A stretch of DNA of 43,176 bases from Prevotellamassilia sp. (lineage in GTDB: Bacteria > Bacteroidota > Bacteroidia > Bacteroidales > Bacteroidaceae), in contig JAHAWW010000237.1 in NCBI GenBank assembly GCA_018383375.1, positions 1-43,176 of the forward strand. The letters run 5' to 3'. The stretch's first letter is position 1. Each line of letters starts with the position of its first letter. Positions 33,824-42,563 of the stretch are shown here, in pieces. The notes under the pieces were generated by a model. It worked only from the letters and a program-made list of their open reading frames with translations. It had not been told where the DNA came from and did not search any database. Made by a program: the position numbers and the translations under genes.

Positions 33824-36142
33824 ATGGGACGACAGAAAAAAACAGAAAGCGGACGGATGAAAAAGCAGGCAATTGTCGACCTCTTGCTCGACACCTTCAA
33901 TGCTCACCCCGACGAGAGCTTCAACGTCAAGAAAATATTTCAGTTGGTCGACGCCAAAAATCACCCGACCAAGATGCTGGTGATGGATGCGCTCGAAGAC
34001 TTGGTGCTCGACGATTATGTCAACACCGACGGCCACGGCAACTATACCGCCGCCGTGCGGTCTAACGTGATGGAAGGCACATTCCGCCGCAAACGCAATG
34101 GTCACAACTCTTTCGAACCCGACGACGGCGGCAAGAGCATCCTCGTGTGTGAACGCAACTCTATGCACGCCCTCGATGGCGACCGTGTCAGAGTGTCGAT
34201 GATGGCCCGGCGGTCCGGCCATACGCGAGAAGCAGAAGTAACCGAAATCATCCAGCGTGCCAACGACACCTTCGTGGGACAGTTGCAGGTGGAGAAAGGT
34301 TTTGGTTTCCTCGTCACCGAAGGGCGCTCACTGGCCAACGACATTTTCATTCCCAAAGACAAACTCGGCGGCGGCAAGACAGGCGACAAAGCCGTGGTCA
34401 AAATCATCGAGTGGCCCACCGACACCAAGAGTCCCATAGGCAAAGTGGTGGATATCCTCGGCCGGCAAGGCGAAAACAACGCCGAAATGCACGCCATCTT
34501 GGCCCAATACGGCTTGCCCTATCGCTATCCGGCCAACGTGGAGAAGGCTGCCGAAAAGCTCCAACCCGACATTACCCCCGAAGAGATAGCCCGCCGTGAA
34601 GACTTCCGCGGCGTCACCACCTTTACCATCGACCCCAAAGACGCCAAAGATTTCGACGACGCGCTCTCCATCCGCCGTGCTGAAGGCCAAAACTGGGAGG
34701 TGGGTGTGCACATTGCCGACGTGTCTCACTATGTCAAAGAGGGCGACATCATCGACCGCGAAGCCCAAAAGCGCGCCACAAGCGTCTATCTCGTCGACCG
34801 CACTATTCCCATGCTGCCCGAGCGACTCTGCAACTACATTTGTTCGCTCCGTCCCGACGAAGACAAACTGGCGTATTCGGTCATTTTTGTGCTCGACGAC
34901 CAAGCTCACATCGTACGCTGGCATCTGGCCCACACCGTGATACGCTCCAACCGCCGCTTCGCCTATGAAGAGGTGCAGGCCATGCTCGAACGCAACCGCC
35001 AAGCCTCTCCCGAAGACCTCACAGCTCCCGGCGACCACCCCGAACCACTGCCTGAGGGCGCACCCCTCGAGGGAGAATATGCCGAAGAGATTGTCACGCT
35101 CAACCGTTTGGCCAAACTCTTGCGTGCCGCTCGGTTTAAGAACGGCGCCATAGGCTTCGACCGTGCCGAGGTGAGATTTGAAATAGATGACAAAGGCCAT
35201 CCCGTTTCCACATACGTCAAAGTGGCCAAAGACGCCAACAAACTCGTCGAAGAGTTTATGCTCTTGGCCAACCGCACCGTGGCCGAAAGCATAGGGCGTG
35301 TGGGCAAAGGCAAAAAGCCCAAAGTGTTCCCCTATCGCATTCACGACGTGCCCGACCCCGAGAAACTTGAAAAACTCCGTGCCTTCATCACCAAGTTTGG
35401 TTATCGTCTGCGCACCGAAGGTTCCAAGACCGACATCTCCAAAAGTCTCAACGCCCTGCTCCAAGAGGCCAAAGGCAAGAAAGAAGAAAACGCCGTTGAA
35501 ATGGTGGCCCTTCGCGCCATGATGAAAGCCCGCTACAGCATACACAACATTGGACACTACGGCTTGATGTTTACCTACTACACCCACTTCACCTCGCCTA
35601 TCCGCCGCTATCCCGACACGATGGTCCACCGTCTGCTCACACGCTATGCCGAAGGTGGACGTTCGGTCAATGCCGCCAAATATGAGGAATTGTGCGAACA
35701 TTCATCGGATATGGAACAGATAGCCGCCACAGCCGAACGTGCCAGCATCAAATACAAGCAAGTGGAGTTTATGGCCGACCGCCTCGGTGAGGAATTCACC
35801 GGCACCATTTCGGGTGTCACCGAGTTTGGTCTGTATGTGGAGGTGGACGAAAACAAATGCGAAGGTATGATACCGATGCGCACTTTGCTCGACGACTATT
35901 ATGAGTTTGACGAGCGCAACTATTGCCTCATCGGCCGCCGAACCCACCACCGCTATAATCTTGGCGACAAGGTGAAAATCCGTGTGGAACGCGCTAATCT
36001 GGAGCGCCGACAGCTTGATTTCTCCATCATTTCAGACGTCAAAACCCCTGCCGCCCCACAGCCTTCCCTGCCGAAAAAGGGGGCCAAATCTGCCGGCCGC
36101 AAAGGCAAAGCCAAACAGGCTCCAAAAGGCCGTCGACGCTGA
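33824..36142 (+). CDS. rnr: Ribonuclease R
   Basis: A processive 3'-5' exoribonuclease that degrades structured RNA. The start is placed at the ATG of MGRQKKTESGRMKKQ, where basic N-termini of Bacteroidales RNase R usually begin; another in-frame ATG 33 nt upstream is possible. Domains in order: winged helix (about 12-80), cold-shock/OB domains (about 90-240), RNB catalytic domain with the metal-binding DPKDAKDFDDALSI starting at residue 270, and an S1 domain (about 650-735, FTGTISGVTEFGLYVEVDE). The C-terminal tail is Lys/Pro-rich (KKGAKSAGRKGKAK). The length of 772 is normal. Confidence 0.95.
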   Translation: MGRQKKTESGRMKKQAIVDLLLDTFNAHPDESFNVKKIFQLVDAKNHPTKMLVMDALEDLVLDDYVNTDGHGNYTAAVRSNVMEGTFRRKRNGHNSFEPDDGGKSILVCERNSMHALDGDRVRVSMMARRSGHTREAEVTEIIQRANDTFVGQLQVEKGFGFLVTEGRSLANDIFIPKDKLGGGKTGDKAVVKIIEWPTDTKSPIGKVVDILGRQGENNAEMHAILAQYGLPYRYPANVEKAAEKLQPDITPEEIARREDFRGVTTFTIDPKDAKDFDDALSIRRAEGQNWEVGVHIADVSHYVKEGDIIDREAQKRATSVYLVDRTIPMLPERLCNYICSLRPDEDKLAYSVIFVLDDQAHIVRWHLAHTVIRSNRRFAYEEVQAMLERNRQASPEDLTAPGDHPEPLPEGAPLEGEYAEEIVTLNRLAKLLRAARFKNGAIGFDRAEVRFEIDDKGHPVSTYVKVAKDANKLVEEFMLLANRTVAESIGRVGKGKKPKVFPYRIHDVPDPEKLEKLRAFITKFGYRLRTEGSKTDISKSLNALLQEAKGKKEENAVEMVALRAMMKARYSIHNIGHYGLMFTYYTHFTSPIRRYPDTMVHRLLTRYAEGGRSVNAAKYEELCEHSSDMEQIAATAERASIKYKQVEFMADRLGEEFTGTISGVTEFGLYVEVDENKCEGMIPMRTLLDDYYEFDERNYCLIGRRTHHRYNLGDKVKIRVERANLERRQLDFSIISDVKTPAAPQPSLPKKGAKSAGRKGKAKQAPKGRRR

Positions 36143-36165
36143 GACAAAGTTATTCGGTTCAAGGC

Positions 36166-36223
36166 GGTGTGTCATAATAGCCAATCTGCTGCGTTGCTAT
36201 CGGATTTGGGATTTTGACACACC
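36166..36223. repeat. 58-nt inverted repeat after rnr
   Basis: GGTGTGTCA at 36166-36174 pairs with TGACACACC at 36215-36223. Inside, ATAGCCAATC pairs imperfectly with GCTATCGGATT, making a long nested hairpin. CTCTTTG follows, so it may act as the rnr terminator. The outer arms look like a dispersed Bacteroidetes repeat, but I cannot verify that. Confidence 0.5.
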
Positions 36224-36302
36224 CTCTTTGATGCCGATAAACACACTTCAAGCCGTCTTCATCTCATCGCGAAACTCTGCTTTGTCACGCCTCAAAGCCC
36301 AA

Positions 36303-36401
36303 ACATTTTCCGTTTTACGACAAAAACCGCTCAAAACATTTTCCGTTTTACGACAAAAACCTCCAAAAACATTTTCCATTTTACGACATATTGATTAATT
36401 T
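36303..36401 (+). repeat. Three 33-bp direct repeats (operator-like array) before the ATPase gene
   Basis: The core ACATTTTCCGTTTTACGACA starts at 36303, 36336 and 36369, an exact 33-bp period; the third copy has A for G in TTTTCCATTTT. The last copy runs into the promoter region of the ATPase gene, placing it at the -33 element. The 33-bp spacing is about three helical turns, so bound proteins would lie on one face of the DNA. Confidence 0.75.
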
Positions 36402-36403
36402 TG
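36396..36403 (+). promoter_or_regulatory. -7 element of the ATPase gene
   Basis: TAATTTTG fits TAnnTTTG exactly and sits about 24 nt before the ATG. No TTTG is found 19-21 nt upstream; that position is occupied by the third 33-bp repeat. TTGATT (36391-36396) and AATCAA (36411-36416) flank it as an inverted repeat. Confidence 0.55.
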
Positions 36404-36426
36404 TAGTATAAATCAATTAGTTAGTT

Positions 36427-37791
36427 ATGTCGGACAAAATGTTTAAGCGAAAAATCTACGAAAAGATGCTTCGCTGGAAGAAAGAGAGCAATGGAAAAAC
36501 GGCACTTTTAATCAAAGGCGCTCGTCGAATAGGCAAATCGACCATTGCTGAAACGTTTGCTCAAAACGAGTATGAAACGTCCATCATCATAGATTTTTCA
36601 ATAGCCGACAAGGCTGTTAAGGAATTGTTTGAACACATCTCAGACTTAGACTACTTATTTCTGCGACTTCAATCGCTCTATAACGTTTCATTATATGAAC
36701 GTAAATCGGTCATTATTTTTGACGAAGTTCAGCTGTTCCCACCTGCTAGACAGGCGATAAAACATTTGGTCAAGGACCGCCGTTATGACTACATTGAGAC
36801 AGGTTCGCTTCTTTCCATTAAAAAGAATGTGAAAGACATCATCATACCCAGCGAAGAAACGAGAATTGCGATGTATCCGCTCGATTTTGAAGAGTTTTTG
36901 TGGGCCATAGGCAAAGGTCAGACCTTCGACCTGATAAAATATTCTTTTGATAATTTCAAACAGGTGGGTGACGCTATCAACCGCGATCTGATGCGGCTGT
37001 TCCGACTCTATATGCTTGTAGGCGGTATGCCACAGGCGGTCAATACATACCTTGAAACGAACGATTTCTCTGAAATTGATGCCGTTAAACGGAGGATACT
37101 CGAACTATACATTGATGATTTCCGGAAAATAGATCCGACGGGACGTGCCTCACGCCTATTTATGTCTATTCCGGCAGAACTCTCACGCAATACGTCACGC
37201 TATAAGGTGGGGAGCGTCATTGAAAAAGCCACCGCTTCGAGGCTTAGTGCCTTGTTTATGGATATGTCTGATTCAATGACGGTGAACTTTGCCTATCATG
37301 CCAATGATCCGGGTGTAGGATTTTCGCTTCATGCCGACTATGATTACTTCAAACTGTTTCTGGCCGATACTGGACTATTTGTCACATTGGCATTTATGGA
37401 CAGCGACTATACAGATAATGTCATCTATCGAAAATTGCTCTCCGACAAACTCAGTACCGATTTGGGTTATGTGTATGAGAATGCCATCGCCCAAATGCTA
37501 AAGAGTGCGGGCAACGAACTTTTTTATTATACCTTCAAGGAAGAAGGCGAAAGAGATGATACAAACAGTAAAACCATACGCCATTATGAAATAGACTTTT
37601 TGCTTTCACGAGGAAGCAAGATTTGTCCGATTGAAGTCAAGTCTTCAGGTTACAACTCACACAAATCACTCGACAAATTTCAAGAAAAATTTTCTGCAAG
37701 AATTATAAACCGATATCTACTCTATACCAAAGACCTGCGTAAAGACCAAGACTTGATGTGTCTACCTGTGTATATGGCGCAACTGTTGTAA
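36427..37791 (+). CDS. AAA-family ATPase with DUF4143 C-terminal nuclease-like domain
   Basis: A 454-residue P-loop ATPase of the AAA_14/DUF4143 group, widespread in Bacteroidetes and archaea with no settled role. It opens MSDKMFKRKIYEKMLRWKK, with Walker A GARRIGKS at 31-38 and Walker B VIIFDEVQ with D99-E100. After a helical middle, the DUF4143 part shows a PD-(D/E)xK-like arrangement: YEIDFLL and then IEVKSS near residue 395. Its codon use and base composition are visibly more AT-rich than both neighbours, pointing to horizontal acquisition. Repeats at 36303-36401 adjoin its promoter. Cargo or defence-related activity is speculation. Confidence 0.88.
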   Translation: MSDKMFKRKIYEKMLRWKKESNGKTALLIKGARRIGKSTIAETFAQNEYETSIIIDFSIADKAVKELFEHISDLDYLFLRLQSLYNVSLYERKSVIIFDEVQLFPPARQAIKHLVKDRRYDYIETGSLLSIKKNVKDIIIPSEETRIAMYPLDFEEFLWAIGKGQTFDLIKYSFDNFKQVGDAINRDLMRLFRLYMLVGGMPQAVNTYLETNDFSEIDAVKRRILELYIDDFRKIDPTGRASRLFMSIPAELSRNTSRYKVGSVIEKATASRLSALFMDMSDSMTVNFAYHANDPGVGFSLHADYDYFKLFLADTGLFVTLAFMDSDYTDNVIYRKLLSDKLSTDLGYVYENAIAQMLKSAGNELFYYTFKEEGERDDTNSKTIRHYEIDFLLSRGSKICPIEVKSSGYNSHKSLDKFQEKFSARIINRYLLYTKDLRKDQDLMCLPVYMAQLL

Positions 37792-37796
37792 TAGTT

Positions 37797-37898
37797 CACT
37801 TCTCAAAAGCTGTCCCTCTTCGGCAAGCCGAACGATATATCCAATCCAAAGCCGCCAACTTCAAAAAAATGGCACAACTATTAAAAATTATCGGCTAA
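37797..37898 (+). pseudogene. Possible C-terminal remnant of an unknown gene
   Basis: Beyond the ATPase stop, a second frame runs open and ends in TAA at 37896-37898. It encodes a basic, helical-looking peptide with QAERYIQSKAANFKKMAQL. There is no start codon of its own with a promoter, so if real it is the tail of a degraded gene. I do not recognise the family and the call could be chance. Confidence 0.2.
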
Positions 37899-37906
37899 TA
37901 GGCGTG

Positions 37907-37934
37907 GTATAATCAAGCAATGTTTGTACATTTG
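37907..37934 (+). promoter_or_regulatory. Probable promoter of glmM
   Basis: TACATTTG at 37927-37934 is an exact -7 box; the -33 position reads only GTGG-like sequence, so it is weak there. Transcription would start near 37941, 40 nt before the ATG at 37982. Confidence 0.5.
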
Positions 37935-37981
37935 TGGTTCAAAGCAACTTTTTGTTTTAAAACTCAAATCTTAAACATACC

Positions 37982-39382
37982 ATGACGTTAATCAAATCAA
38001 TTTCAGGTTTCCGTGGTACCATTGGCGGTAAGCCCGGAGACACGCTCAACCCCATTGACATCGCCAAGTCTGTATCAGCTTATGCCAGCCTGCGCGAACG
38101 CGTAGTAGGGCCTTATCGCCGCAAAATCGTTGTAGGCCGCGACGCCCGTATCTCAGGCGAAATGGTTTCACACGTGGTTTGTGGAACGCTCATCGGTATG
38201 GGATTTGACGTGCTCAACATCGGTTTGGCCTCTACGCCCACCACTGAACTTGCCGTGACAATGGAGCGTGCCTGTGGTGGTATCATCATCACTGCCAGCC
38301 ACAACCCCCGTCAGTGGAATGCCTTGAAGTTCCTCAACGAAAAAGGTGAGTTCCTTCCGCCCGAAGAAGCCTCTGAAGTAGTGCGCTTGGCCCACAACTG
38401 CAACTTCTCTTTTGCCGACGTTGACCACCTCGGTTGCTACACCAAAAACTTCTATTTCGACCAACGCCATATCGACCTCGTCAAATTTCTTGAACTTGTC
38501 GACGTTGAGGCCATTCGTCAGGCCAACTTCCGCGTGGCCATTGACACGGTCAACTCTGTGGGTGGTATCATCCTGCCTAAGTTGCTCGGCCAGCTTGGCG
38601 TAACCCAGGTGACAGGCCTCAACACTGAGCCCACAGGCGACTTTGCCCACAATCCCGAACCGCTCAAAGAACATCTCTCCGATATCCGCAACCTCATGCG
38701 CAAAGGCCACCACGACATTGCTTTCGTGGTCGACCCCGATGTAGACCGCTTGGCTATGGTCTGCGAAGACGGCTCAATGTTTGGCGAAGAATACACTCTC
38801 GTGGCTGTGTCAGACTATGTCCTCCAGCACACGCCCGGCAATACCGTTTCTAACCTCTCTTCAACCCGTGCATTGCGCGACGTGACAGAGAAATATGGTT
38901 GCACCTACACGCCGGCAGCAGTGGGCGAAGTGAACGTGGTGACCAAGATGAAAGAGACCGGTGCCGTCATCGGTGGTGAAGGTAATGGTGGTGTCATCTA
39001 TCCCGCCGCACACTACGGCCGTGACGCTCTTGTGGGCATCGCCCTCATCTTGACCTATCTGGCCAAGACCAAGATGAAAGCCACTGAGCTCCGCGACTCC
39101 TTCCCCAAATATTTCATTGCCAAAAACCGCATCGACCTCGACCCGACTACCGATATCTTTGCCATTCTCAAGAAAGTCAAAGAGCTTTACAAGGACGAGA
39201 AAGTCACCGACATCGACGGCGTCAAAATCGACTTCCCCGACAAGTGGGTACACCTCCGCAAGTCAAACACCGAGCCGATTATCCGCGTTTATTCAGAAGC
39301 CTCTACCATCGAGGAGGCCGACGCTCTCGGCAAACAGATTATGGACGTGGTTTATTCAATGACCAACAAGCCTGAAGAATAA
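37982..39382 (+). CDS. glmM: Phosphoglucosamine mutase (or related phosphohexomutase)
   Basis: A 466-residue alpha-D-phosphohexomutase. The phosphoserine loop is TASHNPRQWN with S106 as the phosphorylated residue. The metal-binding loop is D251-x-D253-x-D255-R in DPDVDRLA, and the sugar-binding loop reads GGEGNGGVIYP; the C-terminal phosphate-binding RKSNTEPIIRVYSEA completes the set. Bacteroidales proteins of this type are called GlmM, making glucosamine-1-phosphate for peptidoglycan and LPS. The GEGNGG loop differs from the GEQSGH of classical GlmM, so phosphoglucomutase or phosphomannomutase activity cannot be excluded. A terminator separates it from the sulfatase that follows. Confidence 0.85.
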   Translation: MTLIKSISGFRGTIGGKPGDTLNPIDIAKSVSAYASLRERVVGPYRRKIVVGRDARISGEMVSHVVCGTLIGMGFDVLNIGLASTPTTELAVTMERACGGIIITASHNPRQWNALKFLNEKGEFLPPEEASEVVRLAHNCNFSFADVDHLGCYTKNFYFDQRHIDLVKFLELVDVEAIRQANFRVAIDTVNSVGGIILPKLLGQLGVTQVTGLNTEPTGDFAHNPEPLKEHLSDIRNLMRKGHHDIAFVVDPDVDRLAMVCEDGSMFGEEYTLVAVSDYVLQHTPGNTVSNLSSTRALRDVTEKYGCTYTPAAVGEVNVVTKMKETGAVIGGEGNGGVIYPAAHYGRDALVGIALILTYLAKTKMKATELRDSFPKYFIAKNRIDLDPTTDIFAILKKVKELYKDEKVTDIDGVKIDFPDKWVHLRKSNTEPIIRVYSEASTIEEADALGKQIMDVVYSMTNKPEE

Positions 39383-39405
39383 ACACACCGCCCCAATACG
39401 TCATT

Positions 39406-39443
39406 AAAAATGGGGGCCGGCATTAAACCGGTCTCCATTTTTT
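39406..39443 (+). terminator. Terminator after glmM
   Basis: A 15-bp stem with two G-T pairs: AAAAATGGGGGCCGG and CCGGTCTCCATTTTT around a 7-nt loop, ending in six T. It lies just ahead of the sulfatase. Confidence 0.85.
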
Positions 39444-39469
39444 GATTAAAACGCTCCACTACGCAGAAT

Positions 39470-41017
39470 AAAAAACAACTGTTACTACTTGTGCCCGGCT
39501 TGCTACCGGCTGCTTTGGCCGCACAAGGCCGCTACAACGTGGTATATATCATGACCGACGACCACACGGCGCAGATGATGAGTTGCTACGATAATCGCTT
39601 CGTGTCGACACCCAATCTCGACCGCATCGCCGCCGACGGCGTGAAGTTTGTCAACAGCTATGTGGCCAACTCACTCTCCGGACCGAGCCGAGCTTGTATG
39701 ATTACGGGAAAACATTCACACAAAAACGGCTTCACCAACAACGAGCACGGCATCTTTGATGGTTCGCAACAGACCATGCCCAAGCTGATGCGCGCCGCCG
39801 GATACGAAACGGCACTTATTGGCAAATGGCACCTCGTGAGCACACCGACGGGATTTGACTATTTCGACATCGTGCCGGGCCAAGGTGACTACTACAACCC
39901 CGATTTCATCAAAATGGACGGCTCGACGGTGACAGAAAAGGGTTATGTCACCAACCTCATCACCGACAAAGCCATTGACTGGATGGCAAACAAACGCGAC
40001 AAGTCCAAACCGTTCATTCTTTTCATCCACCACAAAGCCTGCCACCGCCCTTGGCTGCCCGAGATGAAATATATCAGAGCGTATGAAGACCAAACCTTTG
40101 CCCTGCCGGCCACACTCTACGACGACTACGAAGGCCGTGAGGCGGCTGCGGCGCAAGAGATGGAGATTGGCAACAACCAACACATGGACATTGTCTATGA
40201 CAACAAAATGTATCGACCGGGTGCCAATACGCGTCTGACCGACTTGTATCTCTCCATGCTGAGCCGTATGGACAGCAAAGACCGCGCCGATTACGACTAT
40301 TTCTACGACTCCATTGCCAATCGTTTTTATGCCCAAAATCTCACGGGCAAGGCGCTCACTGAGTTTAAATACCAACGCTATATGCGCGACTATGCCAAGG
40401 TGCTCAAGTCGCTCGACGACAACGTGGGCCGCACACTCGACTATTTGCGCGATGCGGGTTTGCTTGACTCCACTCTCGTGGTCTACACCTCCGACCAGGG
40501 TTTCTATATGGGCGAGCACGGCTGGTTTGACAAGCGTTTCATGTATGAAGAGTCATTTGCCACGCCTCTCGTTATGCGTCTGCCCAATGGTCTTTCGGCC
40601 CGTGGCGACATCAAAGAGATGGTGCAAAACATTGACTATGCGCCCACCTTCCTCGACATCGCCGGCGCCAAAATACCCGACGACATTCAAGGTGAGTCGC
40701 TGCTGCCCCTGCTCAAGGGCAAACATCCCGCAGATTGGCGCAAAAGCCTCTATTACCACTACTACGAATATCCGGCCGAGCACAGCGTGAAGCGTCACTA
40801 TGGCGTGAGCACCGCCGACGGTTGGAAACTCATCCACTTCTATCAAGACATCAACACTTGGGAACTCTACAATCTTAACGAAGACCCGCAAGAGCTCCAT
40901 AATCTCTATGGCCAACCGGGCACGGAGAAGGTGACCAAAAGATTGATGAAAGAACTCGTCAAACTGCAAAAGCAATACGACGACCAAGACGCACTCAAAC
41001 TCAATAACCAAAAGTAA
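39470..41017 (+). CDS. Sulfatase, serine-type, with a damaged start codon
   Basis: A serine-type sulfatase of about 508-515 residues. The metal-binding IMTDDHTAQMMSCY is followed by S-G-P-S-R in NSLSGPSRACMITG (the Ser is residue 63 counted from the GTG at 39491), and then GKWHLVSTPTGFDYF and YTSDQGFYMGEHGWFDKR. These resemble choline/heparan-type S1 sulfatases. An intact signal peptide would read KKQLLLLVPGLLPAALAAQG, but the codon before it is AAT where ATG is expected, and no ATG occurs after the in-frame TGA at 39443. Translation might begin at CTG 39479 or GTG 39491. A one-base loss of G in ATG, or a sequence error, explains this best. It is followed 12 nt later by bcp. Confidence 0.8.
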   Translation, partial: KKQLLLLVPGLLPAALAAQGRYNVVYIMTDDHTAQMMSCYDNRFVSTPNLDRIAADGVKFVNSYVANSLSGPSRACMITGKHSHKNGFTNNEHGIFDGSQQTMPKLMRAAGYETALIGKWHLVSTPTGFDYFDIVPGQGDYYNPDFIKMDGSTVTEKGYVTNLITDKAIDWMANKRDKSKPFILFIHHKACHRPWLPEMKYIRAYEDQTFALPATLYDDYEGREAAAAQEMEIGNNQHMDIVYDNKMYRPGANTRLTDLYLSMLSRMDSKDRADYDYFYDSIANRFYAQNLTGKALTEFKYQRYMRDYAKVLKSLDDNVGRTLDYLRDAGLLDSTLVVYTSDQGFYMGEHGWFDKRFMYEESFATPLVMRLPNGLSARGDIKEMVQNIDYAPTFLDIAGAKIPDDIQGESLLPLLKGKHPADWRKSLYYHYYEYPAEHSVKRHYGVSTADGWKLIHFYQDINTWELYNLNEDPQELHNLYGQPGTEKVTKRLMKELVKLQKQYDDQDALKLNNQK

Positions 41018-41029
41018 CAGCTAAACGTC

Positions 41030-41497
41030 ATGATGCAAATAGGCGACAAAGTTCCCGACGTATTGGGCATCGATCAAGACGGCCATGAAGTCAGACTCTC
41101 AGACTATGCCGGCCGGGGCCTTATCCTTTATTTCTATCCCAAAGACAACACCTCGGGTTGTACGGCCGAAGCCTGCAGCCTGAGAGACCACTATGCCACA
41201 CTGCTCGACAAAGGGCTCGACGTGGTGGGGGTGAGCGTAGACAGCGCCAAATCACACCAAAATTTCATTGCCAAACACACACTGCCCTTCCGCCTCATCG
41301 CCGACACCGACAAACAACTCGTCGAGGCCTTTGGCGTATGGGCCGAAAAAAGTATGTATGGCCGCAAATATATGGGCACTCTGCGCACCACCTTCATCAT
41401 TAGCCCCGAAGGCGTCATCACCCACATCATAGGTCCTAAGCAGATTAAAACCAAAACACACGGCGAGCAACTGCTGGCCTTAACTGAACAAGCATAA
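41030..41497 (+). CDS. bcp: Thioredoxin-dependent thiol peroxidase (Bcp/PrxQ)
   Basis: A 155-residue peroxiredoxin that reduces H2O2 and organic hydroperoxides. The peroxidatic C44 lies in YPKDNTSGCTAEAC, with the resolving C49 five residues later, the PrxQ arrangement. Later motifs are VVGVSVDSAKSHQNF and the MGTLRTTFIISPEG stretch. Start at MMQIGDKVPD is natural; a second ATG three bases later is equally possible. It sits between the sulfatase and recA, an order often seen in Bacteroidales (bcp-recA). Confidence 0.95.
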   Translation: MMQIGDKVPDVLGIDQDGHEVRLSDYAGRGLILYFYPKDNTSGCTAEACSLRDHYATLLDKGLDVVGVSVDSAKSHQNFIAKHTLPFRLIADTDKQLVEAFGVWAEKSMYGRKYMGTLRTTFIISPEGVITHIIGPKQIKTKTHGEQLLALTEQA

Positions 41498-41522
41498 CTA
41501 TTATCATTCATCCCACACATTT

Positions 41523-42551
41523 ATGGCAAAAAAAGAAGACGAACAAAAGCCTATGGTGTCAGAGAAGCTAAAAGCGCTTCAAGCAGCCATGGCTAAGATA
41601 GAAAAAGACTTTGGCAAAGGCTCTGTGATGAAACTCGGCGATGAGAAAATCGAGAACGTTGAGGTCATCCCCACCGGAAGCCTTGCGCTCGACGCCGCTC
41701 TCGGCGTGGGCGGATATCCCAAAGGCCGCATCATCGAGATTTTTGGTCCAGAAAGTTCCGGTAAGACCACCTTGGCCATTCACGCCATTGCCCAAGCTCA
41801 AAAAAACGGCGGCATAGCTGCCTTTATCGATGCCGAACACGCCTTCGACCGCTTCTATGCGGCCAAACTGGGCGTCGACATCGACCAACTGCTCATCTCT
41901 CAGCCCGACAATGGTGAACAGGCGCTCGAAATTGCCGACCAGCTCATCAGTAGTGCGGCCATCGACATCATCGTGGTGGACTCTGTGGCGGCTCTCACGC
42001 CCAAAGCCGAAATCGAAGGCGACATGGGCGACAACAAAGTGGGCCTGCAGGCTCGCCTGATGAGCCAGGCACTGCGCAAACTCACCTCGACCATCAGCAA
42101 GACCAACACCACCTGCATCTTCATCAACCAGTTGCGCGAGAAGATTGGCGTGATGTTTGGCAACCCTGAGACCACCACGGGCGGTAATGCGCTGAAATTC
42201 TATTCGAGCGTCCGCCTCGACATCCGCCGCGTCACCACGCTTAAAGACGGCGACACGCCCATCGGCAACCAAGTGCGCGTCAAAGTGGTGAAAAACAAGG
42301 TAGCTCCTCCTTTCCGCAAGGCAGAGTTTGAAATCACCTTCGGCGGCGGCATTTCTCGCCTTGGCGAAATTGTAGACCTCGGCACCGAACTGGGCATCAT
42401 CAAGAAGAGCGGTTCGTGGTTCAGCTATGGTGAAGCCAAGATTGGTCAAGGCCGCGACGCCGTGAAACGTCTCTTGGCCGACAATCCCGAACTTTGCGAC
42501 GAGATTGAAGCTAAAATACGCGAAGCCCTCTCTACGTCGGCCAAAGACTAA
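41523..42551 (+). CDS. recA: Recombinase RecA
   Basis: Strand-exchange ATPase for homologous recombination and LexA-type signalling. The 342-residue protein has an N-terminal oligomerisation helix (LQAAMAKIEKDFGKGSVMKLG), Walker A GPESSGKT at 75-82, Walker B IDIIVVDSVAAL, the L1/L2 loops (INQLREKIGVMFGNPETTTGG) and a C-terminal domain ending AKD. Length and motifs are entirely normal. It is 25 nt after bcp. Its inhibitor gene recX is 37 kb upstream. No obvious SOS box was identified. Confidence 0.98.
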   Translation: MAKKEDEQKPMVSEKLKALQAAMAKIEKDFGKGSVMKLGDEKIENVEVIPTGSLALDAALGVGGYPKGRIIEIFGPESSGKTTLAIHAIAQAQKNGGIAAFIDAEHAFDRFYAAKLGVDIDQLLISQPDNGEQALEIADQLISSAAIDIIVVDSVAALTPKAEIEGDMGDNKVGLQARLMSQALRKLTSTISKTNTTCIFINQLREKIGVMFGNPETTTGGNALKFYSSVRLDIRRVTTLKDGDTPIGNQVRVKVVKNKVAPPFRKAEFEITFGGGISRLGEIVDLGTELGIIKKSGSWFSYGEAKIGQGRDAVKRLLADNPELCDEIEAKIREALSTSAKD

Positions 42552-42563
42552 CATCTGTCTCTT

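Noticed and set aside
36303..36401. Repeats before the ATPase as a CRISPR array.
   Set aside because: The intervening sequences are only 13-14 nt and nearly identical, and no cas genes are near. It is a direct-repeat array.
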